In this document: positions 42,121-52,096 of the stretch, piece by piece
Position numbering within the stretch: the stretch's first letter is position 1
How the letters are laid out: every line of letters begins with the position of its first letter
NCBI GenBank assembly: GCA_964473555.1
Contig: CAYYPL010000004.1
Location: 186,001-250,000 of the forward strand
From: UBA11400 sp964473555
GTDB taxonomy: Bacteria; Bacteroidota; Rhodothermia; Balneolales; HLUCCA01
DNA: 64,000 nt
Direction of reading: 5' to 3'
Notes under the pieces: generated by a model
The model's database searches: none
What the model saw: the letters and a program-made list of their open reading frames with translations, nothing else
What the model was told of the DNA's origin: nothing
Made by a program: the position numbers and the translations under genes

Positions 42121-42672
42121 ATGAAAATCATTCTAACACTAATATTCGCAACAGCATTCATGACCACTTCTTTTACAACCAACCCCAATGGCCTACATGA
42201 CTTTGTTAAGAAAGACATCAAAGGCAATGAAGTAAACCTGGAATCGTACAAAGGCAAAGTGGTTATGATTGTTAATACAGCCTCAAAATGCGGTTTCACT
42301 CCACAGTACAAAGACTTACAGGCTCTTTATGAAAAATATGACGGCAAGGACTTTGTGATTCTTGGGTTCCCTGCTAACAATTTTAATGGACAAGAACCCG
42401 GCTCAAACGAAGAGATCGCTCAGTTTTGTGAAGCAAATTATGGGGTTACATTTCCGATGTTCTCTAAAGTTTCTGTTAAAGGCGCTGATCAGGACCCGCT
42501 TTTTAGCTATCTCACCGCCCAGCCCAACGAAGATTTCACGGGCGATGTTAACTGGAATTTTGAGAAATTCTTGATTGATAAAGAGGGCAAGCTCGTACGT
42601 CGGTTCAGAAGCAGAACTAATCCTATGAGTAATGAAATTTTACGTTCAATCGAAACGATTCTCTCGAAGTAA
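42121..42672 (+). CDS. Glutathione peroxidase family protein, exported
   Basis: 183 residues. A signal peptide (MKIILTLIFATAFMTTSF) precedes the thioredoxin-like fold. The catalytic Cys in NTASKCGFTPQYKDL replaces selenocysteine; the Gln and Trp of the triad appear in NNFNGQEPGS and NWNFEKFLIDKEG. It reduces peroxides, probably with thioredoxin-type donors in the periplasm. Single-gene unit with a strong terminator. Confidence 0.94.
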   Translation: MKIILTLIFATAFMTTSFTTNPNGLHDFVKKDIKGNEVNLESYKGKVVMIVNTASKCGFTPQYKDLQALYEKYDGKDFVILGFPANNFNGQEPGSNEEIAQFCEANYGVTFPMFSKVSVKGADQDPLFSYLTAQPNEDFTGDVNWNFEKFLIDKEGKLVRRFRSRTNPMSNEILRSIETILSK

Positions 42673-42707
42673 GAGTTTTATTTTCATATATCCCATCACC
42701 ATCCACT

Positions 42708-42748
42708 AAAAGGACAGTATTTGACCCGTACTGTCCTTTTTTTTTGAT
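42708..42748. terminator. Bidirectional terminator between the peroxidase and apaG genes
   Basis: AAAAGGACAGTA (42708-42719) pairs perfectly with TACTGTCCTTTT (42729-42740); nine T's follow on the plus strand and an A-run precedes, serving both convergent genes. Confidence 0.92.
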
Positions 42749-42800
42749 TGTTATTGCTACATGGTTTCTAAGCAATTTCGTTTTTGTCGGTATTTTTAGC

Positions 42801-43184
42801 CTAATTCATCAAATGGGATCTAAGGAAAAACGTTGGAATAGTAACTTTTAATAGTTTACCATCTGCTTTTAGCATTTCGTAGAACCCTTCCATCGTTCCT
42901 TCAAAGGATTTCAAAACACAAAAACTGTTGTAATTGTACACTTCACCAGTAGTGATGACTGGCTGTCGTCCCACCACACCCTCACCATATACTTCATGGG
43001 ACTCACCATTTGAATCGTGTATGTACCACTGTCTGTGCATAAGCTGAACCGATTCGGAGCCCAGATTCTCTATAGTCACAAAATAGGCGTAAACGAAACG
43101 CCCATTAATCGGATCTGACTCTCTTTCCACAAAAATCGGCTGAACAGTGATCTTGATATCATGCGAAATTTCGGTAAATGTCAT
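42801..43184 (-). CDS. apaG: ApaG (Co2+/Mg2+ efflux protein ApaG family)
   Basis: 127 residues, one fibronectin-III-like domain. FVYAYFVTIENLGSESVQL, QLMHRQWYIHDSNGE, VYGEGVVGRQPVI and GEVYNYNSFCVLKSFEGTME match ApaG end to end. ApaG mutants in enterics affect cobalt sensitivity; the biochemical role is unclear. Stands 121 bp after metH's end, both on the minus strand, so it is upstream of nothing it obviously works with. Confidence 0.95.
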   Translation of the reverse strand: MTFTEISHDIKITVQPIFVERESDPINGRFVYAYFVTIENLGSESVQLMHRQWYIHDSNGESHEVYGEGVVGRQPVITTGEVYNYNSFCVLKSFEGTMEGFYEMLKADGKLLKVTIPTFFLRSHLMN

Positions 43185-43305
43185 ACTTGATCCTGTTTAT
43201 ACGTTCATAACTGATCCTACAAAAGACATAACCAGACTACCTGACGAAATCGATCCCTCAATATGCTGAAAATACCATATTTTCCGATATCAACACGATG
43301 TGGAT

Positions 43306-46300
43306 TTAAGAAAAAACCGGATGCGAAATCCCACAGTCACATTTTATTTGTGGCTTTGGATTCGCTGCTGTTCCCTCATAACCCAATATCGGTGATAACC
43401 ATTTTTCGATTTCCTTGACCGACATTCCTTTTCGTATGTGATAATCTATGACCTGATCTTTTCCTATTTCACCAAGTCTGAAGTATTCAGCTTCTGGATG
43501 ACTGAAATACCACCCACATACCGAAGCGGCTGGTGCCATCGCGAAGTTTTCTGTCAATGTAACTCCCGTGTTATTGGTTGCATCCAATAATCTGAAAAGT
43601 GCCGGTTTTTCGGTGTGGTCCGGATTCGCAGGATAACCCGGAGCCGGACGAATTCCCTGATATTCCTCACGAATCAATTCTTCGTTCGTAAGTTTTTCAG
43701 CCGCCGCATATCCCCAGTGCAATGTTCGTACCTGCTCGTGTAAATATTCGGCAAACGCTTCAGCTAAACGGTCTGCTAAAGCTTTAACCATAATGGATGA
43801 ATAGTCATCATGATCTTTTTGAAACTTCTCGAGAATTTTCTCTATCCCAATTCCAGCCGTTACAACAAATGCTCCGATGTAGTCCTGAAGACCAGATTCA
43901 ACAGGAGCGATGTAATCAGCAAGTGATTTATTTGGCTGCCCGGCTCGTTTGACTGTCTGCTGACGAAGCATGTGGAGGGTGTCTGCAACGGTGTAGCGGT
44001 TGTCATCAGAATATATGTTGATATCATCACCGATTGAGTTTGCAGGGAACAATCCATAAACAGCTTGTGCTTTCAAGGATCCATCACGAATAATCTTATC
44101 CAGCATGTTGTTCGCATCTTCGAACAATCGACGTGCCTCTGTTCCAACAATTTCGTCGTCTAAGATTGCGGGATATTTGCCGGTCAATTGCCAGGTAATA
44201 AAAAACGGGGTCCAGTCGATATAAGGTCTCAAAACCGCCAGCGGAATATCTTTTATTACGTGTACTCCAGATTTATTTGGCTTCGGCGGTGTGTATCCGG
44301 ACCAATCAATTTGATGTTTATTTTCGCGGGCTTTGTCCAGTGTCAACTGTTGCTTAACCTGCTTACGACGGCCGTATTGCTCACGTACCTCCTCGTACTC
44401 GGCCTTAACTTCCTCTTTGAATGCCTCGGCCCCTTCATCAGAAACCAGTTTGCTCACAATAGGCACGCTTCGGGATGCATCCAGTACGTGGATGGTCGGA
44501 CCGCTGTATTCCGGAGCAATTTTCACAGCCGTGTGAACTCTGGATGTTGTTGCACCACCGATCAATAGCGGAAGCTTCATTCCTCGTCGCTCCATCTCGT
44601 TGGCTATATCAACCATCTCATCAAGTGATGGAGTAATAAGTCCACTCAGTCCAACGGCATCAACGTTATGCTCAACAGCTGCATCCAGTATCTTTTCTTT
44701 AGGCACCATGACGCCCAGGTCGATGACCTCATAATTATTACATGCCAAAACAACAGAAACAATGTTCTTGCCAATGTCGTGAACATCGCCCTTCACGGTC
44801 GCCAGTAATACTTTTGCACGTGGACGAGTATCCGCTGCAAGTAGTTTTTCCGCTTCGATGTACGGAATGAGATACGCCACGGCTTTTTTCATCACCCGGG
44901 CACTTTTCACTACCTGCGGAAGGAACATTTTTCCAGCTCCAAATAGATCCCCAACCACGTTCATGCCATCCATTAGCGGACCTTCGATCACGCTTAACGG
45001 ACTTTCGGCCTGTAAACGAGCCTCCTCGGTATCAACATCGATGTAGTCTACTATCCCTTTTACCAACGCATGGGACAATCGCTCATTGACAGGCAGACTT
45101 CTCCATTGGTCAACGCGAGCTTCCTGCTTATCCTTTGACTTCACAGACTCTGCATGATCAATAAGACGTTCTGTCGCATCCGCACGTCGATTCAGCAGCA
45201 CATCCTCGACCAATTCTTTTAATACCGGCTCGATTTCGTCATATACCTCGATTTGACCTGCATTTACGATTCCCATGTCCAACCCTGCCTTGATGGCGTG
45301 GTATAGAAACGCAGTATGCATGGCCTCCCGTACAACGTTGTTGCCCCTGAACGAGAACGAAATGTTACTTACTCCACCACTTACTTTGGCAAGCGGGAGG
45401 TTTTCCTTTATCCAACGTGTTGCCTCGATGAAATCAACAGCATAGTTGTTATGCTCTTCAATTCCTGTAGCAACCGTAAGGATATTCGGGTCAAAAATAA
45501 TGTCCTGTGGTGGAAATCCGACCGTTCCGGTCAAAATTTTGTACGCACGGGAACAAATTTCGATCCTGCGTTGCAAGCTGTCGGCCTGACCCTCTTCGTC
45601 GAATGCCATTACAATAACAGCTGCACCATAGCGACGGACCAGTTTAGCCTGCTCAATGAACTTGGCCTCACCCTCTTTGAGTGAAATCGAGTTTACAATC
45701 GCTTTACCCTGGATGCATTTCAAACCGGCTTCCAACACTTCCCACTTCGAGGAGTCGATCATGAATGGAACCCGGGTGATGTCTGGCTCGGATGCAAGCA
45801 GGTTCAGAAACCTGACCATAGCAGCCTTGGAATCAAGCATCCCCTCATCCATGTTGATGTCAATGATCTGAGCACCGTTCTCTACTTGCTGTTTGGCTAC
45901 ACGCAGTGCGTTATCGAAGTCGTTATTCAGAATGTAATTCGCAAAAACTTTAGATCCTGTGACATTGGTTCGCTCACCAATGTTCACAAAGTTGGTCTCT
46001 GGACGAATAATCAGCGGTTCTAGTCCACTGAGTTGCAGATACGGTTCGCGGTTTGGAATTTCACGCGGTTTCATTCCTTCAACGCTTTTGGCTATCGCCT
46101 GGATATGTTCGGGTCTGGTCCCACAACACCCTCCCACTATATTTATAAATCCAGACCGTGCATAGTCCCTGATTTGTTCCGCCATATAGTCCGGACTCTC
46201 ATCGTAGCCCCCAAACTCGTTCGGAAGCCCGGCATTCGGATACAAACTTACACGGCAGGTTGCCACTCGCGACAACTCCTGAATAAATGGCCGCATTTGT

Positions 46301-47058
46301 TGTGACCCAAGGGCACAATTCAATCCAATGCTCAACAAAAACGGCATGTGCGATACCGATATCCAGAAGGATTCTGTCGTCTGACCAGATAACGTCCTGC
46401 CGCTCGCATCTACAATCGTACCCGACACCATCACAGGGATAACCTTTCCCGTCTCGTCGAAGTACTGCTGTATTGCAAATAACGCCGCTTTACAGTTCAA
46501 CGTATCAAAAACGGTTTCAACCAACAACACATCCACACCACCGTCCATCAAGCCGCGGATCTGCTCCTTGTATGCATCCACAACCTGATCAAAGTCCACA
46601 GCGCGATACGCGGGATCATTCACATCCGGCGACAACGACAACGTTCTGTTCGTTGGACCCATCGCGCCCGCAACATACCTCGGCCGCGTTACATCCATCT
46701 GCGTCACCTTCTGCGCCACACGACGTGCCAACTTCGCCGACTCAAGATTCAGCTCATAGGTCAACGACTCCTGGTGATAATCAGCCAAAGAAATCGGATT
46801 CGCATTAAAGGTGTTCGTTTCAATGATATCAGCACCATTTACTAGAAACGACTCGTGAATCTTTTCAATAATTTCAGGCTGAGTAAGACTCAACAGATCG
46901 TTATTGCCCTTCAGATCGAACGGACTATCTTTAAATCGATCTCCACGATAGTCCTCTTCAGATAACTTATAGGTCTGAATCATCGTGCCCATGGCACCAT
47001 CAATGATCAATATGCGGTGGTTAAGTTCCTGTACTATCGGATGGCTCTCTATGTTCAT
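43306..47058 (-). CDS. metH: Cobalamin-dependent methionine synthase
   Basis: 1250 residues, full-length. Domains in order: homocysteine-binding barrel (to about 330; zinc site in GGCCGTRPEHI), pterin/methyltetrahydrofolate domain (about 340-620; NFVNIGERTNVTGSK), cap and B12-binding domain (about 650-900; DVHDIGKNIVSVVLACNNYE with the axial His) and a reactivation domain (about 920-1220; ends near RPAPGYPANPDH). It makes methionine from homocysteine. The upstream gap is only 66 bp and holds no cobalamin riboswitch. Confidence 0.97.
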   Translation of the reverse strand: MNIESHPIVQELNHRILIIDGAMGTMIQTYKLSEEDYRGDRFKDSPFDLKGNNDLLSLTQPEIIEKIHESFLVNGADIIETNTFNANPISLADYHQESLTYELNLESAKLARRVAQKVTQMDVTRPRYVAGAMGPTNRTLSLSPDVNDPAYRAVDFDQVVDAYKEQIRGLMDGGVDVLLVETVFDTLNCKAALFAIQQYFDETGKVIPVMVSGTIVDASGRTLSGQTTESFWISVSHMPFLLSIGLNCALGSQQMRPFIQELSRVATCRVSLYPNAGLPNEFGGYDESPDYMAEQIRDYARSGFINIVGGCCGTRPEHIQAIAKSVEGMKPREIPNREPYLQLSGLEPLIIRPETNFVNIGERTNVTGSKVFANYILNNDFDNALRVAKQQVENGAQIIDINMDEGMLDSKAAMVRFLNLLASEPDITRVPFMIDSSKWEVLEAGLKCIQGKAIVNSISLKEGEAKFIEQAKLVRRYGAAVIVMAFDEEGQADSLQRRIEICSRAYKILTGTVGFPPQDIIFDPNILTVATGIEEHNNYAVDFIEATRWIKENLPLAKVSGGVSNISFSFRGNNVVREAMHTAFLYHAIKAGLDMGIVNAGQIEVYDEIEPVLKELVEDVLLNRRADATERLIDHAESVKSKDKQEARVDQWRSLPVNERLSHALVKGIVDYIDVDTEEARLQAESPLSVIEGPLMDGMNVVGDLFGAGKMFLPQVVKSARVMKKAVAYLIPYIEAEKLLAADTRPRAKVLLATVKGDVHDIGKNIVSVVLACNNYEVIDLGVMVPKEKILDAAVEHNVDAVGLSGLITPSLDEMVDIANEMERRGMKLPLLIGGATTSRVHTAVKIAPEYSGPTIHVLDASRSVPIVSKLVSDEGAEAFKEEVKAEYEEVREQYGRRKQVKQQLTLDKARENKHQIDWSGYTPPKPNKSGVHVIKDIPLAVLRPYIDWTPFFITWQLTGKYPAILDDEIVGTEARRLFEDANNMLDKIIRDGSLKAQAVYGLFPANSIGDDINIYSDDNRYTVADTLHMLRQQTVKRAGQPNKSLADYIAPVESGLQDYIGAFVVTAGIGIEKILEKFQKDHDDYSSIMVKALADRLAEAFAEYLHEQVRTLHWGYAAAEKLTNEELIREEYQGIRPAPGYPANPDHTEKPALFRLLDATNNTGVTLTENFAMAPAASVCGWYFSHPEAEYFRLGEIGKDQVIDYHIRKGMSVKEIEKWLSPILGYEGTAANPKPQIKCDCGISHPVFS

Positions 47059-47092
47059 TCCCTATTTCTTAAATGGACGCAGCGTGTTACTG

Positions 47093-47117
47093 CAAAATTA
47101 GAATAAACCCAAATATA
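47093..47117 (-). promoter_or_regulatory. Possible promoter elements before metH
   Basis: Two TAnnTTTG matches on the minus strand: TATATTTG (47117-47110) and TAATTTTG (47100-47093). Neither has a clear TTG at -33 distance, so this is tentative. Confidence 0.35.
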
Positions 47118-47124
47118 CGAAGAT

Positions 47125-48252
47125 TTATGAGAAGCGATCTGCAAGGCGATTGATCAAGTATCCACTTTCATTCAGTGCTGTTTCTGCAAAATCACCAAAG
47201 AATTCCGTGATGGACTCAAACTCTTTGATAAATGCCTGCTTATCACCTTTTCTTACCATATCTGCAAGACGCTCATGATGTTGTAGGAATTCTATAAGAA
47301 TCGCCCTTCGATCATCATTGGCAAAAACTATGTCTGCATATAATTCCGCATCTTGCGCAAATATCCTGCCCGTCATCATCAGTTCTGCACGATATATCGG
47401 TGATGAAAAATGGAGTATTTGCTCGGGCTTGAGTTCGGTTGTCTTCATAAAGGACCCATGCAACAACGCCACAAAGTGGCGTAGTCCCTGGACCAGATTC
47501 ATCACTTTGTCGTGCTGTTTGGGATCAACTGCCAATACCCGCATACCCCATAATTGAAATTGATTAATGACCCAGTTATAGCTGTCTTCATCACGTCCAT
47601 GGCATGTAATCATTAATTGCTTGGACAAATTCGAAATGTCTGGCCCGTGCATGGGGTGAAGTCCTACCACAGGACCTTTGTGATTTTTCATCATTGCACG
47701 CAACGGACCTTCTTTATTACTGGTAAAATCTGCCAAAATCGCTCCATCGGGGATATAATCTTTCAGCTGTTCAATAACCCGTTCGGTTATATTGATAGGA
47801 ACAGATATAATTACCAAATCAACTCCTTCGAACAATTCTGAGGCATGATCCCAATCCGTTTTATCCAATATTCTTACCTGATGCCCACTTGCTGAGAACA
47901 ATGCAGCATACTGCTTTCCCATTCCTCCTCTACCACCCAGAATCAGTATTGTTTTCGAATGAGCCGTAGCACAAGGAAATTCACTCGAAGATTGACTGGC
48001 ACGACTCGAACTCATGATCATTCGCAGAAAATCCTCGCCCCAATCCGGATCCAAACCTCTCTTTATACTCATTTCACGAAATGACTGAATCTTGAGGTCT
48101 TCCCTTCCTGCAACATAAATTGGAAGCTTATTTTGAATCTTTGTTAGTAATACTCCCTTCACAACATCAGCGCGTTCTTTTAACAGATCCAATATCTGCT
48201 CATCGATTTCGTCGATTCGTTTTCGGTGCTCGTTCAATGAAGAAGTGGGCAT
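47125..48252 (-). CDS. tyrA: Bifunctional chorismate mutase/prephenate dehydrogenase
   Basis: 375 residues. AroQ-type chorismate mutase at 1-90 (LNEHRKRIDEIDEQILDLLK), then a Rossmann prephenate dehydrogenase with TILILGGRGGMGKQYAALFS, VGLHPMHGPDIS and an alpha-helical C-terminus. Layout and length equal the enteric T-protein (E. coli TyrA, 373 residues), making 4-hydroxyphenylpyruvate for tyrosine. In most Bacteroidota the two activities are arranged differently, so an enteric-type fusion here may point to transfer. Divergent from uvrB. Confidence 0.9.
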   Translation of the reverse strand: MPTSSLNEHRKRIDEIDEQILDLLKERADVVKGVLLTKIQNKLPIYVAGREDLKIQSFREMSIKRGLDPDWGEDFLRMIMSSSRASQSSSEFPCATAHSKTILILGGRGGMGKQYAALFSASGHQVRILDKTDWDHASELFEGVDLVIISVPINITERVIEQLKDYIPDGAILADFTSNKEGPLRAMMKNHKGPVVGLHPMHGPDISNLSKQLMITCHGRDEDSYNWVINQFQLWGMRVLAVDPKQHDKVMNLVQGLRHFVALLHGSFMKTTELKPEQILHFSSPIYRAELMMTGRIFAQDAELYADIVFANDDRRAILIEFLQHHERLADMVRKGDKQAFIKEFESITEFFGDFAETALNESGYLINRLADRFS

Positions 48253-48303
48253 GATTGTTTTACCTAAGTTGTTGTAAGATTGACATCCCTGGAATGGTTA
48301 TAT

Positions 48304-48321
48304 TGTTGGGTTAGCCCAACA
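48304..48321. promoter_or_regulatory. Palindrome in the tyrA-uvrB divergent region
   Basis: TGTTGGG-TTAG-CCCAACA, perfect 7-bp arms, 86 bp before uvrB. It resembles an operator more than a terminator, as no T-run follows. An SOS-type site is possible, given uvrB. Confidence 0.4.
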
Positions 48322-48406
48322 TGTACATCCCTTTGTGCATAAGTTTTCCCTTTGGGCGCAATTTCGCAAATAAATCCATACACTATCAAACGGAAATACG
48401 TTTAGA

Positions 48407-50461
48407 ATGTCCGATTTCAAACTATTTTCTCAATTTTCTCCAGCTGGAGATCAGCCGAAAGCAATCGAAGACCTTTATACTGGACTTACACGCGGTGACC
48501 AGTTTCAAACCTTGCTTGGGATTACCGGTTCCGGAAAAACTCGAACCATAGCTTCTGTCATCGAAAAGTATGGTCAACCGACGTTGGTTATGAGTCATAA
48601 CAAAACACTTGCAGCACAGTTGTATCGAGAGTTAAGCGATTTCTTTCCCGAAAACTCGGTCGAGTTTTTCATTTCGTACTACGATTACTATCAACCTGAA
48701 GCATATCTGGTCTCGCAGGATAAATATATTGAGAAAGATTTGTCTCTCAACGAGGAGATTCAGCGACTTCGTCTTAGAGCAACCAGTAGTCTGCTTTCTG
48801 GCCGGACAGATGTGATTATTGTTTCATCAATTAGCTGTATTTATGGAATAGGATCCCCAAGCGAGTATGAAAAATTGATTATTCATCTCAAAGTTGGCAG
48901 AGAAATATCCAGAAACAAACTTTTGTACGATTTGGTAGATCTGCATTATTCACGCAACGACATAGAGTTTCGTAGAGCGGTATTTCGTGTCCGCGGGGAT
49001 GTTATCGATGTATTCCCTGCCTACTCCGATCAGGCGCTCAGAATCACCTTCTGGGGCGATGAAATCGAAAGTTTGGCATTGTTCGATCCTGACACGGGAA
49101 AAGAGATTGAGAAGGTAAATCAGTATGTGATATATCCGGCTTCTCATTATGTGACCAGTAAAGATCGTCTGGCTGAAGCCATTAACCATATCCGTGATGA
49201 GCTTGTCTGGCGGACAGAAGTGCTTCGTTCTGAGGAAAAGTTTTTGGAAGCACACCGATTAGAACAACGCACGCTTTTCGATATCGAAATGATGCAGGAA
49301 ATTGGCTATTGCGCCGGAATCGAGAATTACTCCCGCTATTTGGCTGGAAGAAAACCGGGTGAACGGCCATACTGTCTCATTGATTATTTTCCTGATGATT
49401 TTCTGCTTGTCGTAGATGAAAGCCACCAATCTGTTCCACAAATTGGAGCCATGTATGGTGGCGACCGATCTCGAAAAGTATCTCTGGTTGATCATGGCTT
49501 TAGGTTGCCATCAGCACTCGATAACCGTCCGCTCACATTCGAAGAGTGGGAAAGCATGGTTAAAAAGTGCATTTTTGTGAGCGCCACACCTAGCGATTAT
49601 GAGCTTGAAAAGTCGGAAGGCGTATTTGTTGAGCAGATTATTCGGCCAACCGGACTCATGGAACCTGAAATCGAAATTCGTCCGCTTAAGAATCAGATAG
49701 ACGATCTGATCCACGAAATCAGGAAACGCATTGAACGCAATGAAAGAACCCTCGTACTCACGCTCACCAAGCGAATGAGTGAAGAGCTTTCGGAGTATCT
49801 CAAAAATCTGGGAATTAAGGCCGCGTATATGCACAGTGAATTGGATGCCATTCAACGAATTGAAGTACTTTTCCGATATCGACGCGGTGACTTTGACGTT
49901 CTTGTTGGGATCAACTTGCTTCGTGAGGGTATTGACATCCCGGAACTAGGACTCGTAGCCATTTTAGATGCCGACAAAGAGGGATTCCTGCGATCCAAAA
50001 CATCCCTGATGCAGATTGCTGGTCGTGCCGCTCGAAATCAGTTCGGGCGAGTGATTTTCTACGCCGATAAAGTCACTGACAGTATGCGTTACGTGATCGA
50101 TGAAACCAACCGACGACGCGACATTCAGGCCAAATACAACGAAGAGAATGGTATTACTCCACAAACGGTATACAAAGAACTCAAGCCATTGGTTGACCCA
50201 GCATTGATCAGTAATCAGAAAGTGGATTTCGACCGACAATACGAGGATGGGGATACTTCCATTGAATTGATTACAGCTGCAGACGATGGCATCCACTACA
50301 AGGCCAATCCGGCCATGAAGGAAGTGGTCTTCAACGACAAGAACGAGTTTATGAACTACCTTCAGGAATCCATGATGCAGGCCGCAAGGAATCTTGAGTT
50401 TGAAGAAGCCGCGAGAATCCGCGATCAGATCGAAAGACTCAAAAAAGAACTAGCCGTGTGA
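48407..50461 (+). CDS. uvrB: Excinuclease ABC subunit B
   Basis: 684 residues. Walker A in GITGSGKT (38-45), beta-hairpin region FISYYDYYQPEAYLVSQDKY, DEXH box VVDESHQS, helicase motifs (DVLVGINLLREGIDIPELGL, LMQIAGRAARN) and a C-terminal UVR helix pair (MQAARNLEFEEAARIRDQIE) for UvrC contact. It verifies damage in nucleotide-excision repair. Complete by comparison with E. coli UvrB (673). Confidence 0.98.
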   Translation: MSDFKLFSQFSPAGDQPKAIEDLYTGLTRGDQFQTLLGITGSGKTRTIASVIEKYGQPTLVMSHNKTLAAQLYRELSDFFPENSVEFFISYYDYYQPEAYLVSQDKYIEKDLSLNEEIQRLRLRATSSLLSGRTDVIIVSSISCIYGIGSPSEYEKLIIHLKVGREISRNKLLYDLVDLHYSRNDIEFRRAVFRVRGDVIDVFPAYSDQALRITFWGDEIESLALFDPDTGKEIEKVNQYVIYPASHYVTSKDRLAEAINHIRDELVWRTEVLRSEEKFLEAHRLEQRTLFDIEMMQEIGYCAGIENYSRYLAGRKPGERPYCLIDYFPDDFLLVVDESHQSVPQIGAMYGGDRSRKVSLVDHGFRLPSALDNRPLTFEEWESMVKKCIFVSATPSDYELEKSEGVFVEQIIRPTGLMEPEIEIRPLKNQIDDLIHEIRKRIERNERTLVLTLTKRMSEELSEYLKNLGIKAAYMHSELDAIQRIEVLFRYRRGDFDVLVGINLLREGIDIPELGLVAILDADKEGFLRSKTSLMQIAGRAARNQFGRVIFYADKVTDSMRYVIDETNRRRDIQAKYNEENGITPQTVYKELKPLVDPALISNQKVDFDRQYEDGDTSIELITAADDGIHYKANPAMKEVVFNDKNEFMNYLQESMMQAARNLEFEEAARIRDQIERLKKELAV

Positions 50462-50473
50462 GGAGTATACTGA

Positions 50474-51238
50474 TCAGATATTGTATTTGATAGTAACTGG
50501 CACGTGATCTGACATATTTAGCTCACGCTCAATCTTTCCTGATATCGCTTTTTGACTCAATCCAGGTGACGCAAGGTGATAATCGATTCTCCATCCCTTG
50601 TTGTTGCCTTTGGCCCCGGCGCGGTAAGTCCACCAGCTATAGGTATCTCTTAGATCAGGATGTAGTTCTCTGAAAACATCTTTGAATCCCATATTCAGAT
50701 ACTTTGTAAACCATTCTCGCTCTTCGGGTAAGAATCCAGATGATTTCTTGTTCGAAACCGGATCGTGAATGTCAATTTCTCTATGGGCGATGTTATAGTC
50801 TCCACACAGCACAACCGGATTACTCTGATTAAGCAACGGCCGGGAGAACGCTTCGAATGCGTCCAGAAATTCATATTTAAGTTGCTGACGGGCATCGCCA
50901 GAGGTTCCACTTGGCGCGTAAACAGAATAAATATCTACTCCATTAATCCGAACCATAACAACCCTTCCTTCAGCATCAACCCAATCAAGACCCATACCGA
51001 CTTTAACTATCTCGGGCTCATTCTTTGAGAGAATCCCAACTCCCGAATATCCTTTTTTTTCCGCTGGGTGATATACTTCGTGGTAACCAAGATCTTTTAT
51101 TTCTTCAGGAATCTGAGATTCATCCGCCTTTAACTCCTGAAGACAAATCACATCCGGAGACGTTTCAACTACCCAGTCTACAAAGCCCTTCTTTACCGCC
51201 GCTCTGATGCCGTTTACGTTGTACGAAGATATGATCAT
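50474..51238 (-). CDS. xthA: Exodeoxyribonuclease III (AP endonuclease)
   Basis: 254 residues, EEP fold. SYNVNGIRAAVKKGF, CLQELKADESQIP, GYSGVGILS, VVLCGDYNIAHREIDIHDP and MSDHVPVTI give the catalytic Asn, Glu, Asp and His. It nicks DNA at abasic sites. Convergent with uvrB (12 bp apart), last in the yqeY-cvpA-tyrS-DUF2059 run. Confidence 0.96.
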   Translation of the reverse strand: MIISSYNVNGIRAAVKKGFVDWVVETSPDVICLQELKADESQIPEEIKDLGYHEVYHPAEKKGYSGVGILSKNEPEIVKVGMGLDWVDAEGRVVMVRINGVDIYSVYAPSGTSGDARQQLKYEFLDAFEAFSRPLLNQSNPVVLCGDYNIAHREIDIHDPVSNKKSSGFLPEEREWFTKYLNMGFKDVFRELHPDLRDTYSWWTYRAGAKGNNKGWRIDYHLASPGLSQKAISGKIERELNMSDHVPVTIKYNI

Positions 51239-51251
51239 TGCTAGAATTCTT

Positions 51252-52082
51252 TTAATCGATAAAGCTTTGTGCTTCCCGGACTCTAAGTGTTGCCTGGCTC
51301 AACACCTGTTTAAAAATTCCAGATGAAACCTCGGTAAACCAGATACCTTCTGGAGTTTTGTAGAAGCTTATGTATTCATGCAGCTCTTCGTCGGACACAT
51401 CCTTGTAGGTATACAGATTCAGGATAACGGTCACGTCTTTATACTGCGGATATACCTCTTGAATGATCATGGCTTTCATGGCATCTGTCTCATCGGGATT
51501 AATTTTATCCTCTGATGCCACATAAGGATTCATGGCTTGAACCAATGCCAAATACAGTTCTGCTATGTATTCAACCGTGCTAGTGGTTGTTTTAGTCAAA
51601 TCATCGAAATCTAAAATGGTCTGTAGTCTGGCCTGATTTACTTCACCATCCTGAACTTTTTCAACAAATGAAGCCAATTCAGCCTGACTCTCTTGAGTAG
51701 TAGCTTGTATTTCCAACTCATTCATTTTCATGGTGAGTGGAGAGGTCAACCAGTCAAGTACTGCCTGAATATGTCCTTGTTCAACGTCGTTTAGGACATA
51801 GGAAATCGCATCCTCTCTAACAAGTTCTGCATCAAACGAGGTCATTAACTGTGACTTGATCTCGGCTTGAATTTCTGGTTGAAACCTGTATGCTTCAGTT
51901 CTAAACTGCTCATTGATAATAAATGGGATATCATGTAGTTGTTCAGCTATTCCAGTTTGATCCAGAAACCCAATTACTTTGTCGCGTGGGGTTTGCGCAG
52001 ATATGCCATTTGCTACTCCAAGAAGAAGTACGGTAAACAATCCAAGTGTGATGGATTTCATAAGTGGTTTTTTAAAGAGCAT
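51252..52082 (-). CDS. Exported helical protein, DUF2059-like
   Basis: 276 residues. A signal peptide (SITLGLFTVLLLGVANGISA) starts at the second of two close Met codons (52061 is an alternative start). The mature part is all helical, with two similar halves; LHEYISFYKTPEGIWFTEVS is the DUF2059 C-terminal pattern. Function unknown; likely periplasmic. It lies 14 bp after tyrS and 13 bp before xthA. Confidence 0.75.
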   Translation of the reverse strand: MLFKKPLMKSITLGLFTVLLLGVANGISAQTPRDKVIGFLDQTGIAEQLHDIPFIINEQFRTEAYRFQPEIQAEIKSQLMTSFDAELVREDAISYVLNDVEQGHIQAVLDWLTSPLTMKMNELEIQATTQESQAELASFVEKVQDGEVNQARLQTILDFDDLTKTTTSTVEYIAELYLALVQAMNPYVASEDKINPDETDAMKAMIIQEVYPQYKDVTVILNLYTYKDVSDEELHEYISFYKTPEGIWFTEVSSGIFKQVLSQATLRVREAQSFID

Positions 52083-52096
52083 AGTACTACCTAGCC

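Noticed and set aside
46473..46808. Open frame opposite metH
   Set aside because: It is an antisense shadow of a C-rich part of metH with low-complexity Ser/Pro/His content.
47059..47124. Cobalamin riboswitch before metH
   Set aside because: The gap is 66 bp and lacks the B12-box and the length needed.
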